From NCBI RefSeq assembly GCF_012844365.1, contig NZ_CP051626.1, positions 1,302,001 to 1,366,000 on the forward strand: DNA of 64,000 nt, in the 5' to 3' direction. Both the position numbers and the translations under genes were made by a program. Shown here one piece after another: positions 60,117 through 64,000 of this stretch. Origin of the DNA: Brevibacterium sp. 'Marine' (GTDB lineage: Bacteria > Actinomycetota > Actinomycetes > Actinomycetales > Brevibacteriaceae). The notes under the pieces are model-generated. The model was not told the DNA's origin and made no database searches. It was given only the letters and a program-made list of their open reading frames with translations. Every line of letters begins with the position of its first letter. Position 1 is the first letter of the stretch.

Positions 60117-61910
60117 ATGTCCGCGGATCGTCTCCCAACAGCACCAGGGACCTCCGCGGCAGAACAGCTTCCACCGGCATTCCCCGAGCGCGCGGCGTGG
60201 GGAACGGCGGGAAAGCTGCGTGCCTGGCAGGCGGAGGCTCTCGAACTCTACTTCGAGAAGCAGCCCAAGGACTTCCTCGCGGTCGCGACCCCAGGAGCAG
60301 GTAAGACCACCTTCGCTCTGCGGCTGGCTGCCGAACTGCTGGCCCAAAGAGTCGTCAACCGTGTCACAGTCGTCGCTCCCACCGAACACCTCAAGGTGCA
60401 GTGGGCCGATTCGGCGGCACGCGTGGGCATCAAGCTCGACCCGCACTTCAAGAACTCCCAGGGCAAACACGCGCCCGGCTACCACGGCGTGGCTCTGACC
60501 TACGCGCAGGTCGCTGCCAAACCCGTGCTCCACCACAACCGGACGGCCGCCGGCCGCACTCTGGTCATCCTCGACGAGGTCCACCACGGAGGTGACGCCC
60601 TGTCGTGGGGCGATGCCGTGCGGGAGGCCTTCGGCCCCGCGGTCCGCCGACTGTCCCTGACCGGAACCCCGTTCCGGTCGGACACCTCACCGATCCCGTT
60701 CGTCACCTACGCTCCCGACGAGAACGGCATCCGCACCTCGGTGGCGGACTACTCCTACGGCTACGGTCGTGCGCTCAAAGACTCCGTCGTCCGCCCCGTC
60801 CTCTTCCTCGCCTACGCCGGCGCCATGAGCTGGCGGACCAAGGCCGGCGACGAGATGTCGCACGTCCTCGGCGAGGAGACGACGAAGGACATCAACTCGC
60901 AGGCCTGGCGCACGGCCCTCGATCCGAAGGGCGACTGGATCCCGGCGGTCCTCAAGGCCGCCGATATCCGACTGACCGAAGTCCGGCGCACCGTCCACGA
61001 TGCCGGCGGTCTCGTCATCGCCACCGACCAGGAGGCCGCCCGAGCCTACGCGAAGCGCCTACACGAGATCACCGGAGAGAAACCGACTGTGGTTCTGTCC
61101 GACGAAGCAGGAGCCTCGGAGCGGATCGAGCAGTTCCAGAACTCCACCGACCGATGGATGGTCGCCGTGCGGATGGTCTCCGAAGGCGTCGACGTTCCCC
61201 GACTGTGTGTCGGCGTCTATGCGACCTCCTCGTCGACGCCGCTGTTCTTCGCCCAGGCGATCGGCCGTTTCGTACGTGCCCGCAAACGCGGCGAGACCGC
61301 CTCGGTGTTCCTGCCCTCGGTGCCCGTGCTGCTGGCCCTGGCGAACTCGATGGAAGCCGAACGCGACCATGCCCTCGATCGCCCGAAGAACGAGGACGAG
61401 AACGATGTCGTCGTCTTCGACGAGCAGGCCATGGAGCAGGCGAATCGGAACGAAGGCGCCTCGTCGGACCAGCTGGGATCCTTCGAAGCGCTCGGTGCTG
61501 AGGCACTGTTCGACCGCGTCCTCTACGACGGCGGCGAATTCGGCACCGGCGGAGCCATCGGCTCCGAGGACGAACTCGACTTCATCGGCATTCCGGGTCT
61601 GCTCGAACCCGATCAGGTGCGTGAGCTGCTGAGCACTCAGCAGGCACGGCAGGCGAAGCGCAAGACTGCGGCGGCCCCTCCGGCACCCGAGGTGGAGACG
61701 AGCGAACTCGAGCACCGCGCGATGAAGGAAGAGCGCAACCAGCTTCAGAGCCTCGTCGGCGCCTGGTCCAGACGCACCGGCACACCTCACCAGAACGTCC
61801 ACGTCGAGCTGCGCAAGGCATGCGGGGGACCGGCCGTCGCTCAAGCCACACGGGAGCAGATCCAGGCTCGGATCAAGAAGCTGCAGGGCTGGTTCATCGG
61901 CAAAAAGTGA
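60117..61910 (+). CDS. DEAD/DEAH-box SF2 helicase
   Basis: 597 aa. Motif I TPGAGKTTFALRLAAELL, motif II LDEVHHGGDALSWGDA, motif III LTGTPFRSD and motif VI QAIGRFVRARKRG. The Q-type start is LRAWQAEALELYF. The order fits XPB-like helicases. The C-terminal part (about residues 430-597) has an acidic region and a helical end without known domains. The role is unknown. The tight link to DUF3039 suggests they act together. Confidence 0.9.
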   Translation: MSADRLPTAPGTSAAEQLPPAFPERAAWGTAGKLRAWQAEALELYFEKQPKDFLAVATPGAGKTTFALRLAAELLAQRVVNRVTVVAPTEHLKVQWADSAARVGIKLDPHFKNSQGKHAPGYHGVALTYAQVAAKPVLHHNRTAAGRTLVILDEVHHGGDALSWGDAVREAFGPAVRRLSLTGTPFRSDTSPIPFVTYAPDENGIRTSVADYSYGYGRALKDSVVRPVLFLAYAGAMSWRTKAGDEMSHVLGEETTKDINSQAWRTALDPKGDWIPAVLKAADIRLTEVRRTVHDAGGLVIATDQEAARAYAKRLHEITGEKPTVVLSDEAGASERIEQFQNSTDRWMVAVRMVSEGVDVPRLCVGVYATSSSTPLFFAQAIGRFVRARKRGETASVFLPSVPVLLALANSMEAERDHALDRPKNEDENDVVVFDEQAMEQANRNEGASSDQLGSFEALGAEALFDRVLYDGGEFGTGGAIGSEDELDFIGIPGLLEPDQVRELLSTQQARQAKRKTAAAPPAPEVETSELEHRAMKEERNQLQSLVGAWSRRTGTPHQNVHVELRKACGGPAVAQATREQIQARIKKLQGWFIGKK

Positions 61911-61950
61911 CACCGGCTGCCGGCGGGGGAAGCCCGGTCGGCATGGGACC

Positions 61951-61997
61951 GATGAAGCCGCCGAGGCAGACAGTGCGTCTGCCTCGGCGGCTTCATC
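61951..61997. terminator. Bidirectional terminator between helicase and pncB
   Basis: A perfect 21-bp stem: GATGAAGCCGCCGAGGCAGA opens the left arm (61951-61971), with a 5-base loop and the right arm at 61977-61997. It lies between convergent genes. Its stem contains the GCCGAGGC motif found in several gaps. Confidence 0.85.
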
Positions 61998-62021
61998 GAT
62001 TCGCGGTGGGCCGGGTCCGGA

Positions 62022-63341
62022 TCAGGCTGAATAGAACACTGTCGGGATGGCGGGCTCGCCGTCCTGCAGGCGCCTGGCCGAACGCGGCAGCTCCGCCAAC
62101 GACTCATCATGTCGGGCGCAGGCCTTCTTCACGCCTGCCGCACCGGTGAACGACTCATCGACCTCTCCGTCGACGACGAGATCGACGCTGAGCCGACGAC
62201 CGTCACCGAGGTCATCGGGCAGGCTCGGAATGCCGACGGCCTCCTCGACCGCGATCGGACCGTCGATGAGGCGCAGCGCCTCTTTGTGTCCGCCGCGTGA
62301 GGGCTTGCCGGAGGAGTGTTTGGCCACCGAGGTCCACTCGCCTGCCTCATCGGCGCGGGCCACGAGCTTGTACACCAGCCCGGCGGCGGGGGCGCCTGAA
62401 CCGGTGACCACTCGTGTGCCGACTCCGTAGGAGTCGACGGGGGAGGCGGCCAGTGCAGCGATTGCGTACTCATCGAGATCGCTCGTGACGGTGATCGTCG
62501 TGTCGCGGGCACCGAGACGGTCCAAGCTCTCACGAACCTCGCTGGCCTGTTCGATGAGGTCACCGGAATCGATGCGCACGCCGCCGAGGTTCGGCCCGGC
62601 CAGTTCGATCGCCGTGGCCAGCGCCTCCTCGACGTCGTAGGTGTCCAGGAGCAGAGTCGTCTCGGTGCCCAGCGACTTCAGCTGGGCGGCGAAGGCCTCT
62701 CGCTCGGAATCATGGAGGAGCGTGAACGAGTGAGCCGAGGTGCCGATCGTCCGCAGTCCGTACTGGAGGCCGGCGGCCAGGTTCGACGTCGAGGCGAAAC
62801 CGCCGATGACAGCGGCCCGAGCCGCAGCCACGGCCGCATGCTCGTTCGTCCGCCGCCCGCCCATCTCCGCGCAGGGTCGATCGCCGGCCGCCTGAGCCAT
62901 GCGGGACGCCGCCGAGGCGACTGCACAGTCATAGTTCATCGCCGACAGGATGAGCGTCTCGAGGATGACACCCTCGGCGAATGTCGATTCGATCGTGAGC
63001 AGCGGTGAGCCGGGGAAATAGATCTCCCCTTCGGCATAGCCGCGGATATTGCCGGAGAACCGATAGTCGGCCAACCAGTCGATGGTGCGCGAATCGACGA
63101 TGTTCTCCCTGCTGAGGAACGAGAGTTCGGCATCGTCGAAGCGGAAGTCGCGGATCATCTCGAGGATCCGGCCGGTACCGGCGACGACACCGTAGCGGCG
63201 ACCTGCGGGAAGACTGCGGCCGAACACCTCGAAGAGGCTCTTGCGGTGGGCGGCACCGGATTCGAGGGCCGCCTGCACCATCGTCAATTCGTACTGATCC
63301 GTGAAGAAAGCCGTCGAATCGGTCCGTGTGAGATCACTCAT
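62022..63341 (-). CDS. pncB: Nicotinate phosphoribosyltransferase
   Basis: 439 aa. Starts with the family signature FFTDQYELTMVQAALESG. Other conserved parts are ICSxR-like GGRRTNEHAAVAAARAAVIGGFASTSN, GTSAHSFTLLHDSEREAF and VRIDSGDLIEQASEVRESL. It converts nicotinate and PRPP to nicotinate mononucleotide in NAD salvage. The helicase-pncB-clpS neighbourhood is common in actinobacteria. The promoter looks leaderless. Confidence 0.97.
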   Translation of the reverse strand: MSDLTRTDSTAFFTDQYELTMVQAALESGAAHRKSLFEVFGRSLPAGRRYGVVAGTGRILEMIRDFRFDDAELSFLSRENIVDSRTIDWLADYRFSGNIRGYAEGEIYFPGSPLLTIESTFAEGVILETLILSAMNYDCAVASAASRMAQAAGDRPCAEMGGRRTNEHAAVAAARAAVIGGFASTSNLAAGLQYGLRTIGTSAHSFTLLHDSEREAFAAQLKSLGTETTLLLDTYDVEEALATAIELAGPNLGGVRIDSGDLIEQASEVRESLDRLGARDTTITVTSDLDEYAIAALAASPVDSYGVGTRVVTGSGAPAAGLVYKLVARADEAGEWTSVAKHSSGKPSRGGHKEALRLIDGPIAVEEAVGIPSLPDDLGDGRRLSVDLVVDGEVDESFTGAAGVKKACARHDESLAELPRSARRLQDGEPAIPTVFYSA

Positions 63342-63348
63342 AGGCGCG

Positions 63349-63387
63349 ATCTTACGTCACGACAGTGTCAGTGTTCTGCCGTATGGT
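63349..63387. promoter_or_regulatory. Divergent -10 boxes of pncB and clpS
   Basis: On the minus strand TAAGAT (63354-63349) lies 7 bases before the pncB ATG (63341). On the plus strand TATGGT (63382-63387) lies 6 bases before the clpS GTG (63394). Neither gene has a ribosome site. Confidence 0.5.
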
Positions 63388-63393
63388 GGAAAC

Positions 63394-63699
63394 GTGAGCA
63401 ATCCAACGACACCAGTCCTGGAGCCGGAGGTCGACGTCCGACCCGCCGAGGATCTGGCCAAGCCCTGGAGGACAGTGGTCTTCAACGACCCGGTCAACCT
63501 CATGAGCTATGTCAGTTTCGTGTTCCAGACCTACTTCGGCTACTCCGAGGAGAAGGCCCACTCACTCATGCTCGAAGTCCATGAGAACGGGCGCTCCGTG
63601 GTTGCCAGCGGAGGTCGTGAAGCCATGGAACGAGACACCCAAGCGATGCACGAGTACGGCCTGTGGGCCGCGTGCCAACCCGATTCAGGATCCGACTGA
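63394..63699 (+). CDS. clpS: ATP-dependent Clp protease adaptor ClpS
   Basis: 101 aa from GTG 63394; upstream in-frame codons lie inside the divergent promoter region. The ClpS core is complete: WRTVVFNDPVNLMSYVSFVF with the Asn/Asp of the N-degron pocket, then KAHSLMLEVHENGRSVVASG. It feeds N-end-rule substrates to ClpC/ClpA-type unfoldases. The DUF2017 gene starts 3 bases after its stop. Confidence 0.96.
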   Translation: MSNPTTPVLEPEVDVRPAEDLAKPWRTVVFNDPVNLMSYVSFVFQTYFGYSEEKAHSLMLEVHENGRSVVASGGREAMERDTQAMHEYGLWAACQPDSGSD

Positions 63700-63702
63700 C
63701 AC

Positions 63703-64000
63703 ATGGCCGCTATCGACGCACGAGGGGACGACGTCGTCCTCACACTGCAGGACAACGAACGCTCGCTCATGCTCACCGTGTTCACCGATCTCGCGGCCCT
63801 GCTGGCCGAAGACGGTGACAGCGATGACGACCGCCCGGACTCGGAGAACTGGGAAGCCCGGCTCGGACTCGTCGACCGGCCGCGCCCGGAGGACCCGGCA
63901 CTGCTGCGACTGCTGCCCGACGTCGATCCCGATGATGACGAACGTTCGGCGGAGTTCCGCCGCCTCACCGAGTTCGACCTCAAACAGGCCAAGGCACACA
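63703..64000 (+). CDS. DUF2017 domain protein, 3' end outside window
   Basis: The frame opens with ATG 63703 and runs past the window end (99 codons visible). It starts MAAIDARGDDVVLTLQDNERSLM and contains VDRPRPEDPALLRLLPD and RRLTEFDLKQAK. This matches the DUF2017 proteins that commonly follow clpS in actinobacteria. Function unknown. Confidence 0.85.
   Translation, partial: MAAIDARGDDVVLTLQDNERSLMLTVFTDLAALLAEDGDSDDDRPDSENWEARLGLVDRPRPEDPALLRLLPDVDPDDDERSAEFRRLTEFDLKQAKAH

Overview
The window is high-GC actinobacterial chromosome. The 16S rRNA gene (about 51946-53478) reads like Brevibacterium, and the rest agrees: GTG/TTG starts, the L5-S8 junction without S14, no tRNA in the 16S-23S spacer, and many apparent leaderless promoters. 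The genus call rests on my recognition of the 16S sequence, not on a search.

Layout. 1-4065: end of a membrane glycosyltransferase, a two-component system and a Gly-rich membrane-anchored protein. 4165-6963 (minus): a furA-katG peroxide-defence operon. 7520-11879: str operon (rpsL-rpsG-fusA-tuf). 12410-24934: S10/spc operons through secY-adk-map. 24970-27352: a small membrane protein, a PaaX-like regulator and a MalY-type aminotransferase, inserted before the alpha operon. 27721-30855: infA-rpmJ-rpsM-rpsK-rpoA-rplQ. The genes for S14 (rpsN) and S4 (rpsD) are missing from their usual places. 31283-32803: PutP transporter. 32940-37288 (minus): a tightly coupled four-gene cluster (PaaK-like adenylating enzyme, small alpha/beta-barrel-like protein, GNAT-like acyltransferase, Acg-type nitroreductase) with no assigned pathway. 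37495-40671: one-carbon genes purU, glyA, folD. 40776-44393: GNAT, xth, trpS and a DUF2183 phosphatase. 44401-45857: an IS110-family element inside a palindromic repeat. 45889-50650: nitronate monooxygenase, then a valine-degradation operon with a MarR gene. 50685-51377: an SRAP (HMCES/YedK) protein. 51465-57376: a complete rrn operon with two good promoters. 57491-64000: a truncated GNAT remnant, gdhA, flavin reductase, DUF3039, an SF2 helicase, pncB, clpS and the start of a DUF2017 gene.

The most interesting signal is the IS110 element. Removing it restores a perfect palindromic repeat (two 36-bp arms). Related copies lie at 40680-40737 (intact) and 57438-57503 (decayed). The element's 301-bp noncoding end carries, in order, a near-copy of the target site and an exact 8-bp copy of the predicted circle junction. 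This is the arrangement expected of a bridge RNA that programs insertion into the repeat. A second general signal is a -10-like hexamer exactly 6-7 nt before the start codon of at least 14 genes, which suggests widespread leaderless transcription.
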